Numbered from the stretch's first letter, positions 1-9,436 are shown. The stretch: DNA of 64,000 bases from Gloeothece verrucosa PCC 7822 (GCF_000147335.1 NC_014501.1:2602300-2666299); one strand, 5' to 3'. Notes: a model not told the origin generated them from the letters alone. Numbers and translations are program-made.

Positions 1-1
1 A

Positions 2-1312
2 ATCATCGCTTATCTATATAGTGATCCCCTGTTAGAATCGCCGCCTAATATCTCAATTTGGGGCTTAGAAGTCGATCAGGTTTATCAAGATTTAGACCCA
101 CAACGTCCTCAGTTACAAGAACTCTTAACCCAAGCGCAAATCGATCCCCCAACTTATTTATTAATTCGCCGCTTAGAAGAATTAGGCGATACAGTAGAAC
201 AAGTCGGCGAACGCCTCAATCAACTGGAAAACCTTGGCATCGAAATTATCGCCACAGAACAGCCTTATAGTTCTTCTCTACTCAACAAAAATAGCCCTAA
301 AGATATCCGTACTCATTTAACCAAACTTTTACAAGAGATCCAAAAAAATCAACGCCGCCAACGCTTAAAAAAAGGACATGCCCGCAACCGAATTAAAGCC
401 TTACCGCCACCCGGAAAAGCCCCTTATGGATATCGCCGAGGCAAAGATCGCTACATCCTTGATCGCAGTACCGCCCCGGTGGTTAAGGATTTTTTTGAAC
501 GTTTTTTACTCTTTGGTTCTTTACGGGGAGCCGTGCGCTATTTAGAAAAACGCTATGGGAAAAAAATTTCGGTTTCTACTGCTCGAAAATGGTTAACTAA
601 TCCCGTTTATCGGGGAGACTTAGCTTACCAAAATTCGGATATTATTCCTGATACCCATCTGCCTATTATTTCTCGCGAAGAAGCCGCTCAAATTGATCGC
701 TTATTAAGACGTAATAGTAATTTAGCCCCTCGAACAGCCAGCGCACCGCGTTCTTTAGCCGGCTTAGTCAGTTGTAACCAATGTCAATCTCAGATGACCA
801 TTACCCGCGTCACTACCCGCAATAAAAAAACTGAATATCTTTATTTACGACCGATGAATTGTCCTTTACAGCCCAAGTGTCAAGCGATTCTTTATCAAGA
901 GGTTTTAAACAAAACTATTCTGAAAATTTGTCAAGATTTGCCTTTGGCTGTTGCTCAGTTAAATTTACCTAATTTAGAAGCTATTAAGCTAAAATTAACC
1001 GAAAATATCAGCAAAAAAAAAGCGATCATTGATCAATTATCCCAGTTACAAGAGCAAGGAATTTTAGAGCAGCAAACCTCGGATTTACGCAGTTATCAAT
1101 TAAAAACTGAGATAGCTCAATTGCAAACCCAACTCGATCAATTACCGCCCGGAGATTTAAAAATTATTACCAAAGCGGTCACCATTCCTCAGTTTTGGTT
1201 AGATTTATCCGAAGCAGAACGGCGGTTTTATTTTCGTGAGTTTATTCGTCAGGTGGAAATTATTCGTCTTCAACCCGATGATTGGGCAGTTCAATTAATA
1301 TTTATTTTTTAA
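2..1312 (+). CDS. Serine recombinase-family protein (XisF-like), 5' partial, probably catalytically degenerate
   Basis: The reading frame is open from the left edge, so the true start lies outside the window. It has the layout of a large serine recombinase: a resolvase-like N-terminal domain, a 'recombinase' domain around the KAPYGYRRG and TNPVYRGDL motifs, a zinc-ribbon segment with C-x2-C (SCNQCQS) and further cysteines, and a C-terminal coiled coil rich in Leu, Gln and Lys. The canonical catalytic patch K-L-D-R-L-G-R is replaced by RRLEELGD, so both conserved arginines are lost, and the N-terminal Y-x-R-V-S motif is changed to AYLYSDP. The family cuts and rejoins DNA via a serine, but this copy may bind DNA without recombining. 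No adjacent att site or cargo is visible. Confidence 0.75.
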   Translation: MIAYLYSDPLLESPPNISIWGLEVDQVYQDLDPQRPQLQELLTQAQIDPPTYLLIRRLEELGDTVEQVGERLNQLENLGIEIIATEQPYSSSLLNKNSPKDIRTHLTKLLQEIQKNQRRQRLKKGHARNRIKALPPPGKAPYGYRRGKDRYILDRSTAPVVKDFFERFLLFGSLRGAVRYLEKRYGKKISVSTARKWLTNPVYRGDLAYQNSDIIPDTHLPIISREEAAQIDRLLRRNSNLAPRTASAPRSLAGLVSCNQCQSQMTITRVTTRNKKTEYLYLRPMNCPLQPKCQAILYQEVLNKTILKICQDLPLAVAQLNLPNLEAIKLKLTENISKKKAIIDQLSQLQEQGILEQQTSDLRSYQLKTEIAQLQTQLDQLPPGDLKIITKAVTIPQFWLDLSEAERRFYFREFIRQVEIIRLQPDDWAVQLIFIF

Positions 1313-1727
1313 AAAATTCAAAGCGGCTCTACGGGCGAACAAAAGTTCGCGGCTGACAAGGCTTTTTCGCTAGGAGACAGGGAAGAAGGGCATCTGCTAA
1401 AAAGCTTAAAAAAATCTTTAGAAAAAATGTAAAAAATATGTTACATTAACTTTAATGTTGTTCAATTAAGGCCCCTAAAAAACCGTAGAAAAAAAATACT
1501 CAAGAGCAATCTTGGAGATATTTTGCTATCTTTGCAGGGTTAGCCTGCTCCCAATGTCAATTAACCTAAAGATAGAATTTTACGCAGTGGAGAATAATCA
1601 ATAATGTTGTGACCATTGTGTTCAGGATTCATGACAAAAAAAATTCTTCATAAATGCGCTTATCTTGAGTAAGCCAAAACTATTATTGTGTTTGAATAAC
1701 TAATTATTGAAACTAAAAGGAACTATT
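1313..1727. other. Intergenic region, no gene seen
   Basis: About 415 bases follow the recombinase. I see a short hairpin (cgaac-aaaa-gttcg near 1333-1346) and AT-rich sequence. No convincing ORF, RNA gene or strong terminator is visible. The promoter of the next gene presumably lies in the right-hand part. Confidence 0.5.
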
Positions 1728-2186
1728 ATGAAACCCTGGTTAATAAATGGACTCTTACTGGCAATGGTAAGCAGTGGTTTATTCATTGTCAAAGCACAAG
1801 CCAACGCCAAAACAGAATTAAATATCACCATTGATGGACTTAAAAGCCTAAAAGGTCAAGTTTGTATCAGCGTATTTTCGAGTAGTAAAGGTTTTCCAAG
1901 CAGCAAAAATCAAGCGGTACAAGCTCGATGTCTGGGCGTTACAGGGGCTTCAGAAACAATCTCATTTGAGAATCTAGACCCAGGAAGCTATGCAGTTGCC
2001 GTTATTCATGATGCTAACATTGACGGTAAACTGAACCGTAACCTACTCGGAATTCCGATAGAAGGCTTTGGCTTTTCTAATAATCCCAAAATACTAACAG
2101 GCCCGCCTAAATTTGGAGAGTCTGCCATTATAGTCAGTGGTCAACAGACCAATATTCGCATCCAGTTAAAGTATTTCGGAGTTTAG
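1728..2186 (+). CDS. DUF2141 family secreted protein
   Basis: The product has about 152 residues and an N-terminal signal peptide (hydrophobic stretch after MKPWLINGLLL, likely cleaved near AQA-NAK). The mature part matches DUF2141 proteins: a GQVCISVF motif, a 'GSYAVAVIHDANIDGKLN' segment, 'GIPIEGFGFSNNP' and 'PPKFGESAI'. These proteins are predicted exported beta-sandwich proteins of unknown role. I chose the ATG at 1728 because the ribosome site aaaagga lies 6 bases upstream. An upstream TTG at 1707 would precede the signal peptide and has no such site. The 3' end overlaps the convergent folC by 4 bases. Confidence 0.8.
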   Translation: MKPWLINGLLLAMVSSGLFIVKAQANAKTELNITIDGLKSLKGQVCISVFSSSKGFPSSKNQAVQARCLGVTGASETISFENLDPGSYAVAVIHDANIDGKLNRNLLGIPIEGFGFSNNPKILTGPPKFGESAIIVSGQQTNIRIQLKYFGV

Positions 2187-3502
2187 ATATTTGATAGTTT
2201 CTGGTTATAACTAGAGAAAAAATAGCCCAATAAATAAAGCGAACCACACAAAACAATCACTCGCTCTGAAGACTTATTTAAATCTTCAAGGGCGGGGTCT
2301 TCATTAATAGCAACTTCTAGGCAGCTAAACAGATCAGACATGGGTTTAACTAAGTCTAAATGCGGACAAACCTCTTTAGCCAAAGCCGCCAAAACTGCCG
2401 GATCAGCAGTCGCTTGCTCCGGAACCGGAACCAGATACAAACGATCTCCAGGACGCAATAAAGCTTCAAAAATGTCTTGATGGTCTTTAGTGGATAGTAT
2501 TCCCATTACCCAACTAACCGGTTGATTGAGGCTATCCACATATTGACGTAAACTGAGGGCAGCCGCAGGATTATGGGCCCCATCAATCAAAATTGAGCGA
2601 TTAAGCCACTCGATCCACTGTATTCGCCCCGACCATCGAGTTTTAGCCATTCCGCTTACAATTGCCGCATCAGAAATCTCAAACCCTTGTTCTTGTAAAC
2701 GTTCTAAAACTGCTATAGCGATAGCTGAATTCATTAACTGTATATCCCCGAGTAACGCTAAAGGATACTCGATGGTTCTGTTTCCCGTATATTTTGCCCA
2801 CCCTTGTTTCATGGGAGAAGAAGGACTTACCCAAACAGCCGGACAATTTAGTAGTTGGAGACGACTTGCTACCACCGCCTTAGCGTCTGGCGGCAAATTT
2901 CCGATGACAGTCGCGCAACCAGGTTTTAAAATACCGGCTTTTTCCCCAGCAATGTGAGCAACTGTAGGGCCTAACACTTGCCAATGTTCTCGACTAATAG
3001 AAGTAATAACACTAACCAAAGGATGGTCACAGACATTAGTTGCATCCAAGCGTCCTCCTAATCCTACCTCCATAATGGCAATATCTACCCTTTTTTGAGC
3101 AAAATATAACCAAGCGGCGGCGGTAATGACTTCAAACTGAGTGGGACTTTCAAATTCAGTGGGGTGCGGAACTCGTTCCGCACTAGGGATAGCGGCTTGA
3201 ATTTGTTGTAGAATCTCGGCTAAAACCGTTGTGGGAATAGGTTGTTCATTAAGACAAATTCTTTCATTCCAATGGACTAAATGAGGAGAGGTATAACGTC
3301 CAACAGTATAGCCGGCTTGTGTTAATACAGAGGAAAGATAAGCACAAACGGAGCCTTTGCCATTAGTTCCGGCAACATGAACAATCTTAACACGATGATG
3401 AGGATTACCCAGTGCTGATAATAAACGTTGAATACGTTCTAAACCCAGATGAACCCCAAAATGTTGATAAGGTTTTAGTAAAGCGTCTAAGTCATTAGTC
3501 AT
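2183..3502 (-). CDS. folC: Bifunctional folylpolyglutamate synthase/dihydrofolate synthase
   Basis: This 439-residue cytoplasmic ligase adds glutamate to dihydropteroate and to folates, using ATP. The Mur-ligase P-loop GTNGKGS sits near residue 46, with IMEVGLGGRLDATN and LIDGAHNP further on, as usual for FolC. The length is normal except for an apparent small insertion (SAERVPHP, encoded at 3164-3183) formed by a perfect palindrome that also occurs in the histidine kinase at 56 kb. The start ATG lies inside an array of 'gtcatta' heptamers, so the first residues (MTND) come from the repeat. A 5-formyl-THF cyclo-ligase gene lies 2 kb away on the other strand. Confidence 0.93.
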   Translation of the reverse strand: MTNDLDALLKPYQHFGVHLGLERIQRLLSALGNPHHRVKIVHVAGTNGKGSVCAYLSSVLTQAGYTVGRYTSPHLVHWNERICLNEQPIPTTVLAEILQQIQAAIPSAERVPHPTEFESPTQFEVITAAAWLYFAQKRVDIAIMEVGLGGRLDATNVCDHPLVSVITSISREHWQVLGPTVAHIAGEKAGILKPGCATVIGNLPPDAKAVVASRLQLLNCPAVWVSPSSPMKQGWAKYTGNRTIEYPLALLGDIQLMNSAIAIAVLERLQEQGFEISDAAIVSGMAKTRWSGRIQWIEWLNRSILIDGAHNPAAALSLRQYVDSLNQPVSWVMGILSTKDHQDIFEALLRPGDRLYLVPVPEQATADPAVLAALAKEVCPHLDLVKPMSDLFSCLEVAINEDPALEDLNKSSERVIVLCGSLYLLGYFFSSYNQKLSNI

Positions 3503-3546
3503 TAGTCATTAGTCATTAGTCATTAGTCATTAGTCATTAGTTGTTA
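3491..3546. repeat. Tandem heptamer array (gtcatta)n overlapping the folC start
   Basis: About seven head-to-tail copies of the 7-base unit gtcatta, ending in a variant (ttgttag). On the minus strand every unit supplies ATGACTA, so several ATGs in rotating frames precede folC, and the last one is the start codon. Related tracts occur at 11582-11594, 13630-13656 and 50202-50279. Confidence 0.9.
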
Positions 3547-3609
3547 GTTAAGAGACTGGTTTTTGCCTATTCCTTTTTGCCTTTTGCACGAGTACCTATT
3601 CCCTGTTCC

Positions 3610-4098
3610 CTATCTTCGTTGAGCAAACCAAGTTTGTAACTGTTCCCGACAAGCAGATTCCATAATACCAGACAGAACTGATAATCGATGATTAGAACAA
3701 CTACTATCGGGTAAATTAGCAACAGTACGAATAGTTCCCGTTTTTGGGTCATCTACCCCATAAACTAATAACCCTATTCTGGCCTGAATAATGGCTCCTG
3801 TACACATAGGACAGGGTTCTAAGGTAACATAAAGATAACAAGCTTCTAAATGCCAAGTTTTTAAGATTTGACTAGCACGGCGAAGAACGAGAATTTCTGC
3901 ATGAGCCGTTGGGTCTTGGTCTCGTTCTTTTCGGTTAGACGCTTCAGCAATTAAACGACCTTCTCTATCAAGAATAACAGCACCAACAGGAACATCTCCT
4001 GCTAATGCCGCTTGTTGTGCAAGTACGATCGCTCGACTCATCCACTGTTGATGCTTGAGATAGCTTTTTTCATCTAACTGGGTAATATATTTATCCAA
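3610..4098 (-). CDS. tadA: tRNA-specific adenosine deaminase
   Basis: TadA deaminates A34 of tRNA-Arg(ACG) to inosine. The zinc site is plain: TAHAEI (His and the proton-shuttling Glu) and PCPMC (two Cys), separated as in TadA, followed by RIGLLVYGVDDPKTG. The open frame extends upstream to 4167 and overlaps the preceding gene. Comparison with E. coli TadA, which begins about 14 residues before the conserved M-x-A-L segment, suggests a TTG start at 4098 (LDKYITQ). An ATG at 4041 (MSRAIVLA) is the alternative. The TTG lies 14 bases after the stop of the upstream membrane-protein gene, so the two may be cotranscribed. Confidence 0.88.
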   Translation of the reverse strand: MDKYITQLDEKSYLKHQQWMSRAIVLAQQAALAGDVPVGAVILDREGRLIAEASNRKERDQDPTAHAEILVLRRASQILKTWHLEACYLYVTLEPCPMCTGAIIQARIGLLVYGVDDPKTGTIRTVANLPDSSCSNHRLSVLSGIMESACREQLQTWFAQRR

Positions 4099-4111
4099 TT
4101 TTAAGCACCTA

Positions 4112-5116
4112 CTAACTGGGTTTTTTACCGGTATTGCGAATGTTAATAAATTTATTGAGAAATTCAAACCAGAAGGGGGCGCCCATTGAAATTGCTATGG
4201 CGCTAACCACCCAACCAATAATCGCTTTAAATACATTTTTCTGGGTTAAGGGCAAAAATTGTTTATCCCAAGGATGGGATAAATCCCAACCTATAGGGAG
4301 AGTAGACAGGTCATTAAAAGTTGTGTTAATTTGCTCTTTTACGGGATTGAAACAGTTATTTGTATCGCTCGTTTCTTGGGCATTGTCTAAACAATCAGAA
4401 ACCTTTGGATAGTTAGATTGAATTACTTCGTCTGCCAGTTGATTAATCGTCATTCTCAAGGTGGAATTTTTGGACAGACTATTAAAGATATATACGGTAT
4501 CGGCATTAACTGCCACAGCTAAAGCCAAAGCGATGATCAAGGCTACTCCTTTAGCATTTCTTTTATAAGCACCAGCCGCCCTTGCCATAGAATCGTCAAA
4601 CCAAATTTCTAGTTCTTTTTGAAATTGAAGCACGGCATTTTGTCCTTCTTTAACTTTAAATTCAGCAATTTTAACTAAGGATAAAAGACTTTCTTTTAAA
4701 GACTTATTGATGAGCGGTGACTGTTCAATATTGTTCTTCAAGGTTTTTATGTCTTTGGGAAAATTTTCTTCTGTTTCAGAAAGAGTCGACAAAAAAGCTT
4801 CAGAAAAAGTTTTAGCCTTAATATAGGAAGGTCCATCAAATTTAACCATTCTGTACTTTCCCGTTTGGTATAAACCTCTAATTAAAGAATTTTCCCAAAT
4901 TTTTTCGGTCAGTTTTAACGCCTTATTGTCTTCTACCTTATCGGTTTTTTCCTTATTTTCTAAACCAAATAACTTAGCAATAGAATATTTTAAATGTCTA
5001 GACCTCCATTGCCATAGCGTTGCGATAAGCTCTTGAATCTCGGAAGCAACTAAACTTAAAAGTAAGTAAATAAAGCTAAAACTAATAATCACATCTAAAA
5101 CTACGGACAAATTCAT
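4112..5116 (-). CDS. Conserved hypothetical membrane protein
   Basis: A 334-residue protein with an N-terminal membrane helix (about residues 5-30), a charged, largely helical middle (40-185), then two more hydrophobic segments (about 192-215, with ALIIALALAVAVNAD, and 293-315, with GWVVSAIAISMGAPFWF). The final segment, ending in a polar tail with NIRNTG, resembles a widespread uncharacterised bacterial family that I know only by these motifs. No catalytic motif is visible. It lies just upstream of tadA on the same strand. I cannot assign a function. Confidence 0.75.
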   Translation of the reverse strand: MNLSVVLDVIISFSFIYLLLSLVASEIQELIATLWQWRSRHLKYSIAKLFGLENKEKTDKVEDNKALKLTEKIWENSLIRGLYQTGKYRMVKFDGPSYIKAKTFSEAFLSTLSETEENFPKDIKTLKNNIEQSPLINKSLKESLLSLVKIAEFKVKEGQNAVLQFQKELEIWFDDSMARAAGAYKRNAKGVALIIALALAVAVNADTVYIFNSLSKNSTLRMTINQLADEVIQSNYPKVSDCLDNAQETSDTNNCFNPVKEQINTTFNDLSTLPIGWDLSHPWDKQFLPLTQKNVFKAIIGWVVSAIAISMGAPFWFEFLNKFINIRNTGKKPS

Positions 5117-5280
5117 CGTTAAACCTCTTGCTTATTGATGTAAATTAATTCATGCCATAAAAATTATACAAGAAAGTTCCCAAGCAAGTCTCATAAGTTT
5201 TAGAAAGCATCAAGATTAAGAGACTCAAGCTCTGCTAGAATCTTGAAGACAGCCTTGGCTAACTTCTTAGTTTTTATTCG

Positions 5281-5850
5281 ATGAATCCTCCTTTAAGTAA
5301 AACGAGTTTACGCAAACAATTATTATCAAAGCGGCGGTCCCTTGCTCACGCTGTCTGGAGAGAAAAAAGTGATCGCCTCGTTCAACGTCTTCAGTCTTCA
5401 TCTGTATTTAGGGAAGCAAAAACGATTCTTGCTTATTTCAGTTTTCGGCAAGAACCCGACCTCAGTCCCTTGTTTACTGATCACTGTAAATGGGGTTTTC
5501 CGCGTTGTGTCGAGCAATCTTTAGTGTGGCATCTGTGGCAGTTTGGCCAGCCGCTACAAAAGGGAATTTATGGCATTGAAGAACCTTTAACTGATGCTCC
5601 CCAATTAATTCCTACCGAAGTTGATTTGATTCTTGTACCTGCTGTTGCTTGTGATCGTTTTGGCTATCGTTTGGGATATGGTGGCGGCTTTTATGACCGG
5701 ATGTTAGCCGATCCTCAATGGCAAAATATTCCCTCTATTGGCATAGTCTTCGATTTCGCTTTTTTGCCGCACTTACCGATTGAATCTTGGGACCAACCTT
5801 TAGATGGCATTTGTACCGAAAATGAATTTCTGATGATTACCTCCAGATAG
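5281..5850 (+). CDS. 5-formyltetrahydrofolate cyclo-ligase (MTHFS)
   Basis: A 189-residue cytoplasmic enzyme that converts 5-formyl-THF to 5,10-methenyl-THF using ATP. Diagnostic parts are the N-terminal KTSLRKQLLSKRRSL helix, LAYFSFRQEPD, and the conserved FGYRLGYGGGFYDR loop followed by a GIVFDF segment. Length is typical. It is transcribed alone; the preceding membrane gene is divergent. Folate metabolism links it loosely to folC nearby. Confidence 0.92.
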   Translation: MNPPLSKTSLRKQLLSKRRSLAHAVWREKSDRLVQRLQSSSVFREAKTILAYFSFRQEPDLSPLFTDHCKWGFPRCVEQSLVWHLWQFGQPLQKGIYGIEEPLTDAPQLIPTEVDLILVPAVACDRFGYRLGYGGGFYDRMLADPQWQNIPSIGIVFDFAFLPHLPIESWDQPLDGICTENEFLMITSR

Positions 5851-6011
5851 GAAAAAGTATTTATACTCAAGTAAATTTATCTAATGAATCTTATTAAGAT
5901 TTATTAATTCTAAGCGGTTTTCTATACAACCTTAGCTATGATGAATAGCGAAGTTAAGCTATAAATAATTAATTATAAAAAGAAAACTATAGGGATTATC
6001 GAAATTAGACT

Positions 6012-6332
6012 ATGAAGCATTATTGTGATCAATGGATTGAAGAGTGGTGTCAAAACAATGGTTGGACCGATTTAGTGGTAGGTGGTTACAATCAATATTG
6101 GGCTTTTCCTCCCCATGCAGTCATGCCTGAACCGATTCCTTCAAAGGTTCTGAGATTGATTAAGGCAGAAAAAGGGTTATGTATTGAAGAGAAAGCGTGG
6201 TTAAGTTTATTGAGTGTGGTTAGCGTAGGCGCAATAATTTTGAGTTTTTTACTAAAAAGCCCGATGCCTTTAGTATTGGCATTTGCTTTTGATGCGATCG
6301 CAGTGGCTAAATTGGAAGTGGAAGACATTTGA
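6012..6332 (+). CDS. Conserved cyanobacterial hypothetical protein with C-terminal membrane hairpin
   Basis: A 106-residue protein. The N-terminal half is soluble and aromatic-rich (CDQWIEEWCQNNGWTDL, then NQYWAFPPHAVMPEPIP). The second half has two hydrophobic stretches (about 62-79 and 82-99) that could form a membrane hairpin. A HIP1 octamer (6294-6301) lies inside the 3' end. I do not recognise a named domain. Its own promoter is likely, because 160 bases separate it from the upstream gene and it is followed by a hairpin at 6442-6480. Confidence 0.7.
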   Translation: MKHYCDQWIEEWCQNNGWTDLVVGGYNQYWAFPPHAVMPEPIPSKVLRLIKAEKGLCIEEKAWLSLLSVVSVGAIILSFLLKSPMPLVLAFAFDAIAVAKLEVEDI

Positions 6333-6441
6333 AGTCGCCAATAGGGAATCTTTCAACAGGGTGAGACTCGATGGAGTTCTCAGCGAGGAATTCTCGGATT
6401 GGAGTTAATTGTTAATCTTGTCTGATATTTGACCTAAAAAG

Positions 6442-6480
6442 CCTGGTGACCAGTTATACCATGAACGGTTGCCAGGTTTT
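6442..6480. terminator. Probable rho-independent terminator
   Basis: An imperfect 10-base stem (cctggtgacc / ggttgccagg) with a 14-base loop is followed by TTTT. It lies after the 106-residue membrane protein gene and before the next gene. Confidence 0.5.
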
Positions 6481-6534
6481 CAGTAAAAGGCACTTCACTG
6501 TTATGATTTTATGAGAGAGTAAGAAAAAATAATC

Positions 6535-6993
6535 ATGTTTGGAAGTCCTTTACCAAAAGATGAAGCCAATCAATGGCGGCATCAATTAAACCAGTTCGTC
6601 AAGGAAAATGAAAAAGATTTAGCCGCGTTAGCTTGGGGGTTGTTGCAAGAGTGGGGAGACAGTGCGGAACTCGCATTCTCCCCCAATCAAGACGCTTTAG
6701 GAATTGATTTACAACCCTCACCCCATTTCGTTCGTTGTTCAAAGGAATCTTTAGATCAGTTGAATCGTCAGCTAGACCAGAAAATTCAAGAAATTTTGGG
6801 AATTTTGGAGAAATATAATGCGGCTGAGGAGGTGGCTATTGTTGGCATTGGAGAAGGACAAATTAAGTTAATTTATTTTAAACCTCAACCAACACCACCA
6901 CAGTGTTTTGAAGAAGTTGGGGAAGATCTAAGCGGCTTAATAGAAAAACTTGAGAAACGGATGGGAGAACTGATCACAGTAAAAAGTCAATAA
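6535..6993 (+). CDS. Conserved hypothetical protein
   Basis: A 152-residue acidic protein with no signal peptide or membrane segment. It has an alpha-rich N-terminus (DEANQWRHQLNQFVKENEK), a beta segment (EEVAIVGIGEGQIKLIYFK) and a C-terminal amphipathic helix. No known domain recognised. It ends 9 bases before the HigB-like toxin gene and may be cotranscribed with it. The bases gtgcggaactcg near 6662 match half of the palindrome found in folC, which may be chance. Confidence 0.65.
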   Translation: MFGSPLPKDEANQWRHQLNQFVKENEKDLAALAWGLLQEWGDSAELAFSPNQDALGIDLQPSPHFVRCSKESLDQLNRQLDQKIQEILGILEKYNAAEEVAIVGIGEGQIKLIYFKPQPTPPQCFEEVGEDLSGLIEKLEKRMGELITVKSQ

Positions 6994-7002
6994 TAAACTT
7001 AG

Positions 7003-7296
7003 ATGATTCGCTCTTTCAAAAATCAAGGAACTGAAGATATTTTTAATGGGAGAGATACTAAACTAGCCAGAAAAATCTGCCCTCAAAATTTGTGGGATGT
7101 AGTAGCTAGAAAACTCGATCAAATTGACTCTGTAAAATTTTTAGATGAACTCCGGGTTCCTCCTGGAAACAAACTAGAACCTTTAAAAGGAGAGCGCTTA
7201 GGACAATATAGTATTAGAATCAATGATCAATATCGAGTTTGTTTTACTTGGACTGATGATAGTCCTACCGATGTAGAAATCGTTGATTATCATTAA
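7003..7296 (+). CDS. higB: HigB-type mRNA interferase toxin (RelE/ParE superfamily)
   Basis: A 97-residue toxin of the HigB/plasmid-maintenance killer family. The fold markers are IRSFKNQGTEDIFNG at the start, ARKICPQNLWDVVARKLDQID, LRVPPGNKLEPLKGE, and the C-terminal QYSIRINDQYRVCFTW strand with the family's R-x-N-D-Q-Y-R-V motif. Such toxins cleave ribosome-bound mRNA. The toxin gene precedes the antitoxin gene by 24 bases, the usual HigBA order. Confidence 0.9.
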   Translation: MIRSFKNQGTEDIFNGRDTKLARKICPQNLWDVVARKLDQIDSVKFLDELRVPPGNKLEPLKGERLGQYSIRINDQYRVCFTWTDDSPTDVEIVDYH

Positions 7297-7320
7297 CTTT
7301 AGTTAAGGAGAGAGTATTTA

Positions 7321-7629
7321 ATGATTAATATTCCTACTCATAGAATTCCTACTCATCCAGGTGAAATGCTTTTAAAAGAATTTTTAGAACCTTTGGCAAT
7401 CACTCAGGAAGAATTAGCCGAAAAACTCTATATTTCCTCTGAAGAAATCAAGGAATTGGTCAAAGGTACTCAGGGAATGAAGCCGCGTTTAGCTTTGCGT
7501 TTGGCTAAATTTTGGGGGATGTCTCCTGAGTTTTGGCTTAATCTCCAGTTGCGCTGGGATATCTATCACATAGAGCAACTAGAAGCTTCTGATCTAGCAA
7601 AAATTCATCCCTATTCAGAACGGGTTTAA
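7321..7629 (+). CDS. higA: HigA-type antitoxin (XRE helix-turn-helix)
   Basis: A 102-residue DNA-binding antitoxin: THPGEMLLKEFLEPLAITQEELAEKL opens the HTH, and WGMSPEFWLNLQLRWDI closes it, the signature of the HigA/VapI family. It should neutralise HigB and repress the pair's promoter. A ribosome site (aaggag) precedes the ATG. The last residues after IEQLEAS are family-typical in length. Confidence 0.92.
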   Translation: MINIPTHRIPTHPGEMLLKEFLEPLAITQEELAEKLYISSEEIKELVKGTQGMKPRLALRLAKFWGMSPEFWLNLQLRWDIYHIEQLEASDLAKIHPYSERV

Positions 7630-7659
7630 GAACAAGAAAAAAAAATCTGAAAAACTGAT

Positions 7660-7683
7660 AAAGGGGTTTCATTCAACCCCCTC
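7660..7683. terminator. Bidirectional hairpin between higA and pyrH
   Basis: The sequence ggggttt-cattc-aacccc forms a short GC stem between the convergent higA and pyrH genes. There is no long T run, so the call is moderate. Confidence 0.45.
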
Positions 7684-7718
7684 GAGATAATATATTAAAT
7701 CCCTTCTAAACAGAAGCT

Positions 7719-8456
<738 letters not shown>

Positions 8457-8527
8457 TTAATTGTTTACTACTGTTAAAAATTAATCTCCACATAACATAG
8501 CAGGTTTTTGACATTAATTATTAGAGA

Positions 8528-9436
8528 TTAATACCAATTTTGGCTCAGGGCTTGATATCCAATTAATTTATAGATTAATTTGGCGGTAGTAAACTCGGAA
8601 ACCACTGAATCTCTTACAGGGGCTAATTCCATCACATCACAGCCGATCACTTGATGAGTTTGAAAAACTCGTTTGAGGAAGTGCAGGACATCGTACCATC
8701 CCATACCGCCAGGTTCAGGAGTTCCCACCCCTGGGATCAAACTGGGATCAATGCCATCTACATCAATGGTAATAAAGACTTTTTTTGTCGTAATCTGAGC
8801 GAGTGCTTTTTCAATCCAATCCGGTTGAGCCGCGATTTCTCTAGCCCAAACCACCGGAATTTGTTTTTCTCGAATTAATTGAGCTTCTTCTGCACAAATA
8901 CTGCGAATTCCTACCGGTAAAGTCGGTAAACCCATTTCTAATACTCGTCTCATCACACAAGCATGATTGTGGATGGAACCTTCAAAACTCGAGCGCATAT
9001 CCCCATGAGCATCGATTTGAATGACAGTAAAGGGTTCATCGATTGCCTGTTGATAAGCACTCACGACTCCTGTGGTGATGGCGTGTTCTCCCCCGACAGC
9101 AATCACAAATTTATGATCGGCTATTAACTCAGAAACCGTTTCGCGGGTGACTTGTAACATTTCTTCAGCCGAGATTGCTTGAGAGCGAGTATCAGCTATG
9201 GCAGCATGAGTATAAATTCCCACATCAATACAGGTTTCTTGCTGTAATTCTTCGTCATAAGCTTCTAGTTGTTGGGAGGCTTCTAAGACAGCATCTGGCC
9301 CATTTTCACATCCTTTGCGAAAGGTGGTGGTGGCTTCGTAGGGTATGGGTAATATGACAACTTTTGCTGACTCGTAAGGGGTAATGGCTTCAGAGCCTAA
9401 AAATTGTTGTACAGCAGGAGTAGTTTGTAAAAGCAT
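8528..9436 (-). CDS. speB: Agmatinase / ureohydrolase
   Basis: A 302-residue manganese ureohydrolase. Metal-binding motifs are GGEHAITTG, IDAHGDMR (D-x-H-x-D), and ITIDVDGIDPSLIPGVGTPEPGG, with SIHNHACVMRR between them. The family includes arginase, agmatinase and guanidinobutyrase. The sequence resembles cyanobacterial SpeB (putrescine synthesis from agmatine), but substrate assignment from sequence alone is uncertain. It lies 86 bases upstream of pyrH on the same strand. Confidence 0.88.
   Translation of the reverse strand: MLLQTTPAVQQFLGSEAITPYESAKVVILPIPYEATTTFRKGCENGPDAVLEASQQLEAYDEELQQETCIDVGIYTHAAIADTRSQAISAEEMLQVTRETVSELIADHKFVIAVGGEHAITTGVVSAYQQAIDEPFTVIQIDAHGDMRSSFEGSIHNHACVMRRVLEMGLPTLPVGIRSICAEEAQLIREKQIPVVWAREIAAQPDWIEKALAQITTKKVFITIDVDGIDPSLIPGVGTPEPGGMGWYDVLHFLKRVFQTHQVIGCDVMELAPVRDSVVSEFTTAKLIYKLIGYQALSQNWY

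Noticed and set aside
3491..3546. Possible CRISPR array
   Set aside because: The repeats are 7 bases and directly tandem, with no spacers; the same holds for the 50.2 kb tract. No cas genes are seen in the window.
6012..6332. Leftward 78-residue ORF in the same place
   Set aside because: Shadow of the membrane protein gene on the plus strand, which has better start and composition.
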